Assembly (NCBI GenBank): GCA_902776195.1
Contig: CACYPF010000004.1
Coordinates: 62,001 to 126,000, forward strand
Direction of reading: 5' to 3'
Source of the DNA: an uncultured Prevotellaceae bacterium
GTDB taxonomy: Bacteria > Bacteroidota > Bacteroidia > Bacteroidales > Bacteroidaceae
Length of the DNA: 64,000 nucleotides
The notes under the pieces are model-generated. The model was not told where the DNA came from, did not search any database, and saw only the letters and a list, made by a program, of their open reading frames with translations. A program made the translations under genes and the position numbers. Positions within the stretch are counted from its first letter, which is position 1. Each line of letters begins with the position of its first letter. Below are positions 38,652-46,142 of this stretch, one piece after another.

Positions 38652-39314
38652 TCACTTCCTGGTGTGTGGATAATAACAGACAGTACCCCCTATCTTCCGA
38701 GGAAACAAATAGGGAGAAGGAGTGACACAAAGACGGTTGAGCCATTTGTTTGCCATATACCTCGTTATTCCGAAAAGGCACATCATGTCACGGCAAGTCA
38801 GCATCTCATGACCGTTAAACCACTCGTCAAGCCGCTTTCTGACTTGCTCCTCCGTCTGCTCGGTAGAGTGCCCCACCCGGCCTCTGCCCGTAGCATTGAT
38901 GAAATGGTAGCCGTGCTCGTTCAGTTGTTTGAGGAACTGTCGGTCGGGTGTGAAGCCGACCGTGTCGATACACACGTCATTACCGGTAATCTTGGCAGGG
39001 TCGGTAAACTGGATTTTCAGTTCGTTACCATACTCGTCATAGCGTGGACGGAAGCCCAGTTTCAGGTAGAACGTCCCCAACCCCTCCAAGTGCAGCCGCA
39101 GGTTGTCCGTCAACTGGTTGATGATCTCCCGTTCCAACACGGTCAACGCCGCCTCCATCAGTTCCGGACGAAACAAGTTCGTATTCTTCAAATGCCTTAG
39201 GAGGTAAGCCTTCCCTACCGTCTCACTCGTCTCATGTCTCACCTGATACGTATCGTTCCCCTCGCTGTCTTTCTGCGGGTTCCGATGCACACTGAATTTG
39301 ATATTGTAGCCCAT
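38652..39314 (-). CDS. HU-like DNA-binding protein with C-terminal helical domain
   Basis: Protein of 220 residues. The first 125 or so resemble the extended HU/IHF-like family of Bacteroidetes: IKFSVHRNPQKDSEG strand, a helix with LMEAALTVLEREIINQLTDN, then HLEGLGTFYLKLGFRP. A linker follows, then a C-terminal segment with a helix-turn-helix look (LTCRDMMCLFGITRYMANKWLNRL) ending in aromatic/basic residues. The specific function is unknown; nucleoid or DNA-architecture roles are typical for the fold. It has its own promoter and is divergent from the GlsB gene. The 22-bp repeat locus lies downstream of it. Confidence 0.72.
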   Translation of the reverse strand: MGYNIKFSVHRNPQKDSEGNDTYQVRHETSETVGKAYLLRHLKNTNLFRPELMEAALTVLEREIINQLTDNLRLHLEGLGTFYLKLGFRPRYDEYGNELKIQFTDPAKITGNDVCIDTVGFTPDRQFLKQLNEHGYHFINATGRGRVGHSTEQTEEQVRKRLDEWFNGHEMLTCRDMMCLFGITRYMANKWLNRLCVTPSPYLFPRKIGGTVCYYPHTRK

Positions 39315-39341
39315 AGTTGCTAATTTGGTTAATTATGGATG

Positions 39342-39349
39342 CAAAGATA
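39342..39349 (-). promoter_or_regulatory. -7 promoter element for the HU-like gene
   Basis: TATCTTTG on the minus strand, 27 bases before the ATG at 39314. Confidence 0.6.
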
Positions 39350-39412
39350 GTGAGAATCGAGCGAAATACCAAAGAAAAACTCGTTTTTCTTGGCTTAACC
39401 AAATTTTTGCAC

Positions 39413-39420
39413 TACCTTTG
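39413..39420 (+). promoter_or_regulatory. -7 promoter element for the GlsB-type gene
   Basis: TACCTTTG, 57 bases before the ATG at 39478. Confidence 0.6.
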
Positions 39421-39477
39421 CATCATCCCTTGATACAGGGGTGATACAACAGAAAGAACTTTAAAACAATAAGAATT

Positions 39478-39717
39478 ATGGGACTGATTGGTTCAATTAT
39501 CATTGGATGTTTGGCTGGCTTCGTAGCCGGTAAGTTGATGAAAGGTGGCGGTATGGGCTTCATCATGAATCTCGTACTCGGACTCTTCGGTGGTCTGCTG
39601 GGCGGATGGCTGTTCGACCAGTTAGGTATCACATGGGGCGGCGTGCTGGGACAGCTCGGTACAGCCATCGTCGGTGCGGTCGCTATCCTTTGGGTTGCTT
39701 CCCTCATCAAGAAATAA
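39478..39717 (+). CDS. GlsB/YeaQ/YmgE family small membrane protein
   Basis: Protein of 79 residues with three Gly-rich membrane segments (LIGSIIIGCLAGFVAGKLM; GFIMNLVLGLFGGLLGGWLF; LGTAIVGAVAILWVASLI), the hallmark of the transglycosylase-associated (GlsB/YeaQ/YmgE) family. Members are often induced by general stress. The Hsp20 and small sigma-factor genes downstream fit a stress context, but a hairpin at 39783 separates them. The molecular role of the family is not well established. Confidence 0.9.
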   Translation: MGLIGSIIIGCLAGFVAGKLMKGGGMGFIMNLVLGLFGGLLGGWLFDQLGITWGGVLGQLGTAIVGAVAILWVASLIKK

Positions 39718-39782
39718 AGACAGCGTACTCACTACGAAGAAGCAATCTTATTTGCTTTACTAAAGGCGCAGGCAAACCCTTT

Positions 39783-39822
39783 TCCTGACAGATTGACACA
39801 TAACAATGTCAACTTGTCAGGA
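39783..39822 (+). terminator. Possible terminator or structured element after the GlsB-type gene
   Basis: TCCTGACA at 39783 pairs with TGTCAGGA at 39815-39822, with a nested TTGACA/TGTCAA pair around an eight-base loop, followed by ATTCATTTTATT. The T-tract is interrupted, so termination efficiency is uncertain. Confidence 0.5.
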
Positions 39823-39926
39823 TTCATTTTATTGGCACATAAGTTGTACTACCTAAAGTGAACGCCGATGCGAAAGCAGAGGCAAAAGAGAAAAAACAAC
39901 ATTAATAAACAATTAAAAATAGAATT

Positions 39927-39932
39927 AGGAGG
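39927..39932 (+). promoter_or_regulatory. Strong Shine-Dalgarno deciding the hsp20 start
   Basis: AGGAGG, rare in this window, lies seven bases before the ATG at 39940 and one base before an in-frame ATG at 39934. It argues against the in-frame ATG at 39868. Confidence 0.7.
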
Positions 39933-39939
39933 TATGATT

Positions 39940-40362
39940 ATGTTACCAGTATTCAAAAACAGTTGGTTCCCAACAGTATTCGATGATTTCATGAACAACG
40001 ATATGATGGCTTGCGCCACAACTACCGCTCCCGCAGTCAACGTCAAGGAAGACGAGAACGCTTACACCATGGAGGTTGCCGCTCCTGGTATCAAGAAGGA
40101 GTATTGCCGGGTGCACATCAACGATGACGGCAACCTGTGCGTAGCCATCGAGAACAAGATGGAGCATAAAGAGGAGGACAAGAAGCAGCACTACCTGCGC
40201 CGTGAGTTCAGCTACAGCAACTACCAGCAGAACTACTCACTGCCTGAGGATGTCAACAAGGACGGTATCTCAGCAAAGGTGGAGAACGGTATCCTGACCG
40301 TCGTGCTGCCGAAGATGAAGAAGGAGGAGACGAAGGTCTCACGTATGATTGAGATTTCATAA
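39940..40362 (+). CDS. Small heat-shock protein, Hsp20/alpha-crystallin family
   Basis: ATP-independent chaperone of 140 residues. The N-terminal arm MLPVFKNSWFPTVFDDFMNND is followed by an alpha-crystallin domain (about 30-125) with VKEDENAYTMEVAAPGIKKE, YLRREFSYSNYQQNYSLPEDV and GISAKVENGILTVVLPK (the AxxxNGxLxxxxPK signature), then KKEETKVSRMIEIS. The start at 39940 has a well-placed AGGAGG. The longer frame from 39868 would add a basic leader not expected for the family. No -7 element was recognised upstream, so it may be controlled by another sigma factor or read from the gene before it. Confidence 0.93.
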   Translation: MLPVFKNSWFPTVFDDFMNNDMMACATTTAPAVNVKEDENAYTMEVAAPGIKKEYCRVHINDDGNLCVAIENKMEHKEEDKKQHYLRREFSYSNYQQNYSLPEDVNKDGISAKVENGILTVVLPKMKKEETKVSRMIEIS

Positions 40363-40384
40363 TGGAATCATGTTGAGACAAGAG

Positions 40385-40420
40385 AAGAAATCCAGATGAA
40401 AATTTGGATTTCTTTTTTTT
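40385..40420 (+). terminator. Intrinsic terminator after hsp20
   Basis: AAGAAATCCA and its exact reverse complement form a 10-bp stem with a 10-base loop, followed by a run of T residues. It sits directly upstream of the sigma-factor promoter. Confidence 0.8.
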
Positions 40421-40426
40421 TCTTCT

Positions 40427-40434
40427 TACTTTTG
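40427..40434 (+). promoter_or_regulatory. -7 element immediately before the sigma-factor ATG
   Basis: TACTTTTG ends only four bases before the ATG at 40439. By the usual spacing, transcription would begin at or very near the start codon, giving a leaderless mRNA. Confidence 0.6.
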
Positions 40435-40438
40435 CACT

Positions 40439-41002
40439 ATGACAAACGAAGACAAGAAACAACGTGACGAACTCGTAAGCAAGAACATAGGCTATGTGGT
40501 GACACTGGCACGTCAGTACTCATCAGAACTACTGTCTACCGACGACCTCATCAGTGAGGGCAGTATCGGTATGATCAAGGCGGCGGAGAAATACGACCCC
40601 AGCCGCGGCAAACCGTTCGTCACCTTTGCTGCTCCCTATATCCGCCACAGCATCGAGGAGGCGATCCGCAAAGTGACAGGTGAGGTTCCTGTCCTCTCCA
40701 CTGACGAGTCGTTACCTGTGGGCTCAAAGAATAATTACACGCTATTGAACGTTCTGGAAGACAAGGACGCTCCCAAGGCTGACCATGGTGTTGAGCAGAA
40801 TGCGCTATCAGACGACCTGGTGCGTGCCATCGGTTTTCTCAACGAGAGGGAGCAGGCTGTTATCCGTGGCATCTACGGTGTGGATGAGGAGCGTAAGACA
40901 ATGGCAGAAATAGGGATGGCACTGGGACTGAAGCGGGAGCGGGTGCGCCAGATAAGAGACAAAGCCCTACGCAAGTTGCGTAAGGCTTCGTCAAGCGATT
41001 AA
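40439..41002 (+). CDS. Small sigma-70 family RNA polymerase sigma factor
   Basis: Sigma factor of 187 residues with region 2 (about 10-75: LARQYSSELLSTDDLISEGSIGMIKAAEKYDPSRGKPF, then TFAAPYIRHSIEEAIRK) and region 4 (about 120-180: LNEREQAVIRGIYGVDEERKTMAEIGMALGLKRERVRQIRDKALRKLRK). Regions 1.1 and most of 3 are absent, making it shorter than the housekeeping RpoD (about 285 residues in this phylum). The -10 recognition helix resembles the RpoD group more than ECF factors. It is therefore a candidate alternative group-2/3 sigma. It follows a stress-gene cluster and its promoter predicts a leaderless message. Confidence 0.88.
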   Translation: MTNEDKKQRDELVSKNIGYVVTLARQYSSELLSTDDLISEGSIGMIKAAEKYDPSRGKPFVTFAAPYIRHSIEEAIRKVTGEVPVLSTDESLPVGSKNNYTLLNVLEDKDAPKADHGVEQNALSDDLVRAIGFLNEREQAVIRGIYGVDEERKTMAEIGMALGLKRERVRQIRDKALRKLRKASSSD

Positions 41003-41033
41003 GCGGTTAGCGGGTTTTCAGAAGCTAAACGCT
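41002..41033. terminator. Weak hairpin between convergent genes
   Basis: AGCGGTTAGC pairs with GCTAAACGCT (one mismatch) around a short T-rich loop, spanning the stops of the sigma-factor and DUF5686 genes. It may act as a shared terminator; there is no clear T-tract. Confidence 0.3.
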
Positions 41034-43582
41034 ATTACATATCTCATACCCCATTTCGGACTCGTCGGCAGGTCGTTATAGTTCAACCGGCGAACATACT
41101 CCACATGGAAGAACTTGAAGATGTTATGGATGCCCAGAACAATCTCAGCATAAGGACGGTCCGGATCCATGACATGAGAGCCCTTTGGGAAATACATCAG
41201 ACGATGATTGCCCGCATTCTCAGGCAGGAACGGGTTGTTCTTGTCGGAGAGTTCACCCCACAGCATGCGTACACCGATATATTCACGCCAATGCAGTTTG
41301 TTAAGCAGTGGGATACGGTTGAATATCTTACCGTTCAGGTCCCATGACACCATCAGCGACGCGAAACGGTCATTGAGGAACTCCATCGTATTGATAAGGT
41401 TGAAAGTCTCCGGCAGGATAACATACGACTGGTTGGCAGCAGGATGAATCAAGAGCGGATAAGGTACCTGATTCCACTGCATACCTCCCTTCAGGGAGAT
41501 GTCGAGTTTACCCCAACTACTCAGCCAAAAGCGCTTGTAGATATGCAGTTCTGTGTAGTTATAAGAATACTGTCCCCCGAAGACACCGTCGAAGCCCATT
41601 GTATGAGAGACGCTGAATACAGGAGCGTCAAGGTTGATGACACGACGGCGCAACTTATTATTGATATACGTCTCACCAGGGGCATAGCGTAGTTTTGCCG
41701 TCACCTCAGTGGTGCGCATATACTCTCCGTTTCCCGTCCTGAAGAACTCCTCACGGGGTGCGCTATTCAGTGCACGGAAAGACATCTTGCCACATGCCTC
41801 GTTCTCCTCCAGTTTTCCAATCAGCGTAGCCTTTAATCCCCAGTCAGTCTCATAATCGAAGGTCACCTGCTGACGGTTATAGTACATCATCTTATCCGTA
41901 TCAGCCCATTTGAACGCCACCATGAAGTTATCCTTATCGGTGTCCATGAAGCGGTCGCCCGGTGAACATACGTCACGTGCCACCTGGATGCTCATGGTAC
42001 GCCTCGGGAACTCATGCGGCAAGTATTTCTTCGGGTTGATGGAATAGGTGAACTCCGCATTATAATAGTTCTGATGACTGCCCCATCCACGACCATAGTA
42101 ACCTGACAGGAAGAAATGCTTCGAGAGGTTGGCAGTGGTCTTCAGACTCAGTCGGCTGCGCCATCCGTCAACGTAGTTATGCGACAGGATCGTGTTGACT
42201 GGACAGATATCGATATAGTTGGGCGTATTCGTCTCTATCGAGTTCTCAAAGAGCGCCTTCAGTCCGAAGATGACATACTTCATGCCTTTGATATTCTCGA
42301 TGCGGTGGATGAACTTATCCATCGAACCCTCGCTCTTAGTCAGCTCCACCTGCCGATACTGGTTCCAGAAAGCGTCATCACGCATCTGCGCATCCGCCTC
42401 CGTCACCTCAGGAGCTAAGCCACGGAACAGCTTCTTGGGAATAGGGTCAAAAGCATAATCCCTCATGCGGGTTGTACGAGTCACTATCAACTGACGCATG
42501 AAACTCAGCAGCTCCAGCTCTGTCGACATGTCATCCTTCGTCAGCACCCACTGTCCGTTAGGCAGTTTCTCATACTCCTGCAATATCTTCACGTTCTTCA
42601 CGAAGTTGACGTTACTCTGCTTCGGAATCGTCATCTCACAACGGCGGACATGCAAGGTGGAATCCTTGAGAATATAAAGGTCACCACGGAAGCCCATGTC
42701 ATTCTGATTGTTAGGAAGGAAATGCAGATGAATACAACTGTCCCGCTCAATAGCCAGCGTGTCCTCGATATAATAGCGGTAGAAACCGATACCCTCCTTG
42801 GAGATAGGCGAGATAAAGGGATACTGCAACAGACGGATATGGTCCTGATAAAGGTCGATATCAGTAAACACATCCTTGATGACCGTATTGACGATATCAC
42901 CAGTCTGGAAGATATTGTTCACACCCTTCGACGACTGTCCCTGGATAATGACTTTCTCCGAATGGGGGTCTTTGCGGTAAACCTTCTGCGAGACCGTCTC
43001 ATCGACACTCACCGGCAGGATCAGCTTGCCTGTGGCACTGCTCGTCTCCACCTGCTCTACCAGCCATGGGTGTTTCTTAAAGGGTCCCTGCTCCAACTGT
43101 TCGGGCTTCAGGTCATTGAGTGACGTGGTGATTTTCTCGTATTTATTATACTGATAATAGTCGTTGACAGCGAGGTCAGTCTTTTTCTTCGCTTCCACTA
43201 CTCTCTTCATCAGCTCGACAGCTGGATTATTCTTACGGCTATAGCGACTACGCTTTGCCTTAACAGTCACCTCTGCCAGCATCTGCCTATCAGGTTTCAA
43301 TGCGACATTCAGTTTCGCCTTTGTCTTGGCGTTGACATTGATGATACGCGTTTTGTAGCCTACAGCACTGAATGTGATATTCCATCCCTCATGACGTGCT
43401 ATAGAGTAACGGCCCTCACCATTGGAGATCACATTGATATGGTGACCCTTATATACCACACTGGCATAGGGGATACTGTCACCAGTCTCGGCATCAGTGA
43501 CATAACCTGTAATCTGCTGGGCGTGAATTTCCACTCCCAACAGACAGATGATACTTAGTAGATATACTTTCAGTTTCGTCAT
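41018..43582 (-). CDS. DUF5686 / carboxypeptidase-regulatory-like outer-membrane protein
   Basis: Exported protein of 854 residues. Order: signal peptide (LKVYLLSIICLLGVEIHA), a CarboxypepD_reg-like beta-sandwich (about 22-105, ITGYVTDAETGDSIPYASV), a central DUF5686 region, and a C-terminal barrel-like half rich in aromatic strands, ending GMRYVIAFSF. It is typical of Bacteroidetes outer-membrane proteins of unknown function. It is the last gene of the ketosynthase/MMPL operon, three bases after the LolA-like gene. It could be the outer-membrane component that places or receives the product, but that is inference from position. Confidence 0.85.
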   Translation of the reverse strand: MTKLKVYLLSIICLLGVEIHAQQITGYVTDAETGDSIPYASVVYKGHHINVISNGEGRYSIARHEGWNITFSAVGYKTRIINVNAKTKAKLNVALKPDRQMLAEVTVKAKRSRYSRKNNPAVELMKRVVEAKKKTDLAVNDYYQYNKYEKITTSLNDLKPEQLEQGPFKKHPWLVEQVETSSATGKLILPVSVDETVSQKVYRKDPHSEKVIIQGQSSKGVNNIFQTGDIVNTVIKDVFTDIDLYQDHIRLLQYPFISPISKEGIGFYRYYIEDTLAIERDSCIHLHFLPNNQNDMGFRGDLYILKDSTLHVRRCEMTIPKQSNVNFVKNVKILQEYEKLPNGQWVLTKDDMSTELELLSFMRQLIVTRTTRMRDYAFDPIPKKLFRGLAPEVTEADAQMRDDAFWNQYRQVELTKSEGSMDKFIHRIENIKGMKYVIFGLKALFENSIETNTPNYIDICPVNTILSHNYVDGWRSRLSLKTTANLSKHFFLSGYYGRGWGSHQNYYNAEFTYSINPKKYLPHEFPRRTMSIQVARDVCSPGDRFMDTDKDNFMVAFKWADTDKMMYYNRQQVTFDYETDWGLKATLIGKLEENEACGKMSFRALNSAPREEFFRTGNGEYMRTTEVTAKLRYAPGETYINNKLRRRVINLDAPVFSVSHTMGFDGVFGGQYSYNYTELHIYKRFWLSSWGKLDISLKGGMQWNQVPYPLLIHPAANQSYVILPETFNLINTMEFLNDRFASLMVSWDLNGKIFNRIPLLNKLHWREYIGVRMLWGELSDKNNPFLPENAGNHRLMYFPKGSHVMDPDRPYAEIVLGIHNIFKFFHVEYVRRLNYNDLPTSPKWGMRYVIAFSF

Positions 43583-43585
43583 TGA

Positions 43586-44083
43586 TTATTTCTTGAAGGT
43601 ATATTCCATATAGCCTCCACTTCTGTCATTCATGCGCAGGGTCTTGAAGGTTGAGGTCTTGGTATCGACAACCAATACGAACGAGGTAAACATCTGGCGT
43701 TTCTTACCTGTCGGGGTAATGGTAATCGTCTCCACTCCACCATTCTTGGTTACGGTAAGATTGTCACCTGCCGGTATCGGGCTACCGTTGATGACTGCCT
43801 CCAAAACAGCTTGGAATGTAGCGAACATCGGGTTACGACGACTATCTGTCACATGTTTCTTCTTACCCATTGTCATCGTGAACTTCGTCCCATCCATGAT
43901 GAGTTGGTCACGATTTTCATCTGTAGAGATACAGACGTATGACGGTTTACGAATCGTCAATGTACCAGTAGTTACCACATCTGTCTTCAGTGCTTTCTTA
44001 TGTGTTACCTTAGTAACGGTTTGTGCATTTACACTTGCAAAACATGCAAATAGACAGAACAAGAATAAAACAATCTTTTTCAT
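43586..44083 (-). CDS. LolA-like periplasmic carrier protein
   Basis: Exported protein of 165 residues with signal peptide KKIVLFLFCLFACFASVNA and no lipobox cysteine. The mature part resembles LolA-type incomplete beta-barrels: GTLTIRKPSYVCIS, DQLIMDGTKFTMTM, a central helix region (RNPMFATFQAVLEAVINGSPI), VETITITPTGKKRQM, FVLVVDTKTSTFKTLRMND and GGYMEYTFKK. LolA-like proteins beside MMPL exporters are known from aryl-polyene clusters, where they are thought to carry the lipid across the periplasm. It overlaps fabG by four bases. No database comparison could be made, so the family call rests on pattern and context. Confidence 0.65.
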   Translation of the reverse strand: MKKIVLFLFCLFACFASVNAQTVTKVTHKKALKTDVVTTGTLTIRKPSYVCISTDENRDQLIMDGTKFTMTMGKKKHVTDSRRNPMFATFQAVLEAVINGSPIPAGDNLTVTKNGGVETITITPTGKKRQMFTSFVLVVDTKTSTFKTLRMNDRSGGYMEYTFKK

Positions 44084-44799
44084 GTGTATAGTCCTCCATT
44101 AATTGAAATAACATTACCTGTAATATATCCTGCATTAGGGGAAACAAGGAAAGCCACCAAGTCAGCGACTTCCTCTGGATTACCGAAACGGTTGGCGGGA
44201 ATTGTCTTCTTCAAAGCAGCCTCATCCAAGCCCTCCGTCATATCCGTCTTAATGAAACCGGGTGCTACCGCATTGACGGTAACGTTCTTACGGGCTACTT
44301 CCTGCGCCAGTGCCTTGGTGGCTGCAATAATTCCACCCTTTGCCGCAGAATAGTTGGTCTGACCAGGGAGTCCCTTCAGTCCACTGACACTTGCCATATT
44401 GATAATACGCCCGAATTTATGCAACTGCATAGCTGGCAACAAAGGCTGCGTCACATTAAAGAAACCGGAGAGGGTGATATCCAAGACACGATGCCAATCT
44501 GCCTCTGGCATCAATGCCATGACGTTGTCGCGACGGATACCCGCATTATTCACCAACACCTCGATATAATCCTCGGGATGCTGCTGCTGCCATCCCTGTA
44601 ATGCCTCACGCGTCTGCTCAGCATTGCTGACATCAAAGGGAAGCAACTCACCCTGTCCTTGTATTTGCTCAAGCGTCTTCTCTGCTTCTGCCTGATTACT
44701 GGCGTAATTGATAACGACCTGATAGCCATCCTTTGCCAGTCTTGCCACGATGGCACGTCCGATACCCCGGCTGCCACCTGTTACTAATGCATATTTCAT
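44080..44799 (-). CDS. fabG: 3-oxoacyl-ACP reductase (FabG/ApeQ-like ketoreductase)
   Basis: Short-chain dehydrogenase of 239 residues. The NADPH motif TGGSRGIGRAI, NNAGIRRDN, catalytic Ser in NMASVSGLKG, the YxxxK pair in NYSAAKGG, and C-terminal PGFIKTDMTEGL and SPNAGYITGNVISINGG are all present, so it should be active. Inside the operon it would reduce 3-ketoacyl groups on the operon's ACP. It is probably a cluster-specific paralogue rather than the housekeeping FabG. Confidence 0.93.
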   Translation of the reverse strand: MKYALVTGGSRGIGRAIVARLAKDGYQVVINYASNQAEAEKTLEQIQGQGELLPFDVSNAEQTREALQGWQQQHPEDYIEVLVNNAGIRRDNVMALMPEADWHRVLDITLSGFFNVTQPLLPAMQLHKFGRIINMASVSGLKGLPGQTNYSAAKGGIIAATKALAQEVARKNVTVNAVAPGFIKTDMTEGLDEAALKKTIPANRFGNPEEVADLVAFLVSPNAGYITGNVISINGGLYT

Positions 44800-44828
44800 T
44801 TTCTTTTCCTTTATTATTCGTTATTATA

Positions 44829-46142
44829 TTATCTCGTTATACCGATATTCAGTATGTAATCTGTCGTTTGTCTGGCAGTCATAGCCACTCCCTCCAGTCC
44901 ATGCAGCATCACGTTCTGCCCTGTCAACAACAGATTGCCGAGAGGGGTACGGGGTGACAACATGGTCAGCAATGGCTGGCGACAGTCTTTCCGTATTCCA
45001 TAAGCCGAGCCGTCGGGGGTATTCGTAAACCGCTCCCATGTATGGGGTGTACTGACATACTCTTCGCTGACCATGTCCCGCAACCCTGGGATTACCTTTT
45101 GCGCCAATGCCATCGGATGACTGCTGCAGGGAGTCATCAAATCAAGGAGCGTCGCATAGTATGAGCCGTTTTCCGGAACTCTGCAACTTAACAAGACCTT
45201 CTCCGTAGCCTCATCCCATACACTTCCACCCTCATACACAAACTTATTGTGATTAAAATACGGAAGTGTGTCGGGTTTCAACACCAGCGAATAGGTGTAC
45301 ATCCCATAAGTATTCTCCAGCATCGCCATACGAGTACGGAAAATCTTCTTCAGTACCTTACTCTCTTTAACGAGGGCAAATGTCTGGGCAGGATGTATGT
45401 CACTGATAAAGAGACGACCCTCATAGCGCTCTCCGTTTTCACACTTAGCAGCAACGATTTGTCCGTCCTGCTCTACCAGTTCCACAACTTTTGCACGACA
45501 GATCACATCACCGCCCATGTGCTTAATATCATCCACCAATGAACGCACGATCAAGCCACTGTCACCTTTCAGACGCCAACTGCTTTGAATATAGCTTTTC
45601 TGGCTATGGGCAAAGGCAAATAATGGTAATGACTCACGGCGCAACTCCGTCTTTAGACAAGAGCCAGACAAGACATCAATCAACAGTGGATCACTGAAAG
45701 TCTCGTTCAGCCACTGCCACGCATTGACAGAAGGGTCGGGATCCGGTCCCTGCAGCATATCGACATATTTCCTCAATGCCTCACGCTGCTGGGGGAAGTC
45801 CGTTGCCAGAACTTCCACGAAATGGTCGAAGCCCTGTGCCAGACAATAAGTATTCCCCTCAATGGTTATTTGGTCGGCACCATCCACATCCAACCTGTAC
45901 CAAGGAAGTCGTAAAAGACCTAACTGTTCGAAAATGTCATGTAAAGACTCTCCATCTCCCAGTCCACCGACATAATGCAGTCCAGTGTCAAAGGCATGCC
46001 CCTTGCGCTGATAGCTCTGCATGCATCCACCCGGCTGCCAATGAGACTCCAGTACAAGGACATGGTATCCTTTCTTTGACAACAACTGAGCGCAAGCCAG
46101 TCCGCCAAATCCACTCCCTATGACAATGACATCGTACTTCAT
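44829..46142 (-). CDS. FAD-dependent oxidoreductase, CrtISO/RetSat-like
   Basis: Flavoprotein of 437 residues. N-terminal FAD motif VIVIGSGFGGLACAQLLSKKGYHVLVLESHWQPGGCMQSY is followed by FDTGLHYVGGLGDGESLHDI, resembling phytoene-desaturase/carotenoid-isomerase/retinol-saturase enzymes. A C-terminal flavin segment reads NLLLTGQNVMLHGLEGVAMTARQTTDYIL. Such enzymes reduce, isomerise or desaturate conjugated polyenes. Here it lies between the MMPL exporter (four-base overlap) and fabG, suggesting it acts on a polyene or acyl product of the cluster. Its substrate is not known. Confidence 0.82.
   Translation of the reverse strand: MKYDVIVIGSGFGGLACAQLLSKKGYHVLVLESHWQPGGCMQSYQRKGHAFDTGLHYVGGLGDGESLHDIFEQLGLLRLPWYRLDVDGADQITIEGNTYCLAQGFDHFVEVLATDFPQQREALRKYVDMLQGPDPDPSVNAWQWLNETFSDPLLIDVLSGSCLKTELRRESLPLFAFAHSQKSYIQSSWRLKGDSGLIVRSLVDDIKHMGGDVICRAKVVELVEQDGQIVAAKCENGERYEGRLFISDIHPAQTFALVKESKVLKKIFRTRMAMLENTYGMYTYSLVLKPDTLPYFNHNKFVYEGGSVWDEATEKVLLSCRVPENGSYYATLLDLMTPCSSHPMALAQKVIPGLRDMVSEEYVSTPHTWERFTNTPDGSAYGIRKDCRQPLLTMLSPRTPLGNLLLTGQNVMLHGLEGVAMTARQTTDYILNIGITR

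Noticed and set aside
39868-39939. Longer N-terminus of Hsp20 from the ATG at 39868
   Set aside because: A strong AGGAGG at 39927 is correctly spaced for 39940, and the extra 24 residues are basic and unlike the family.
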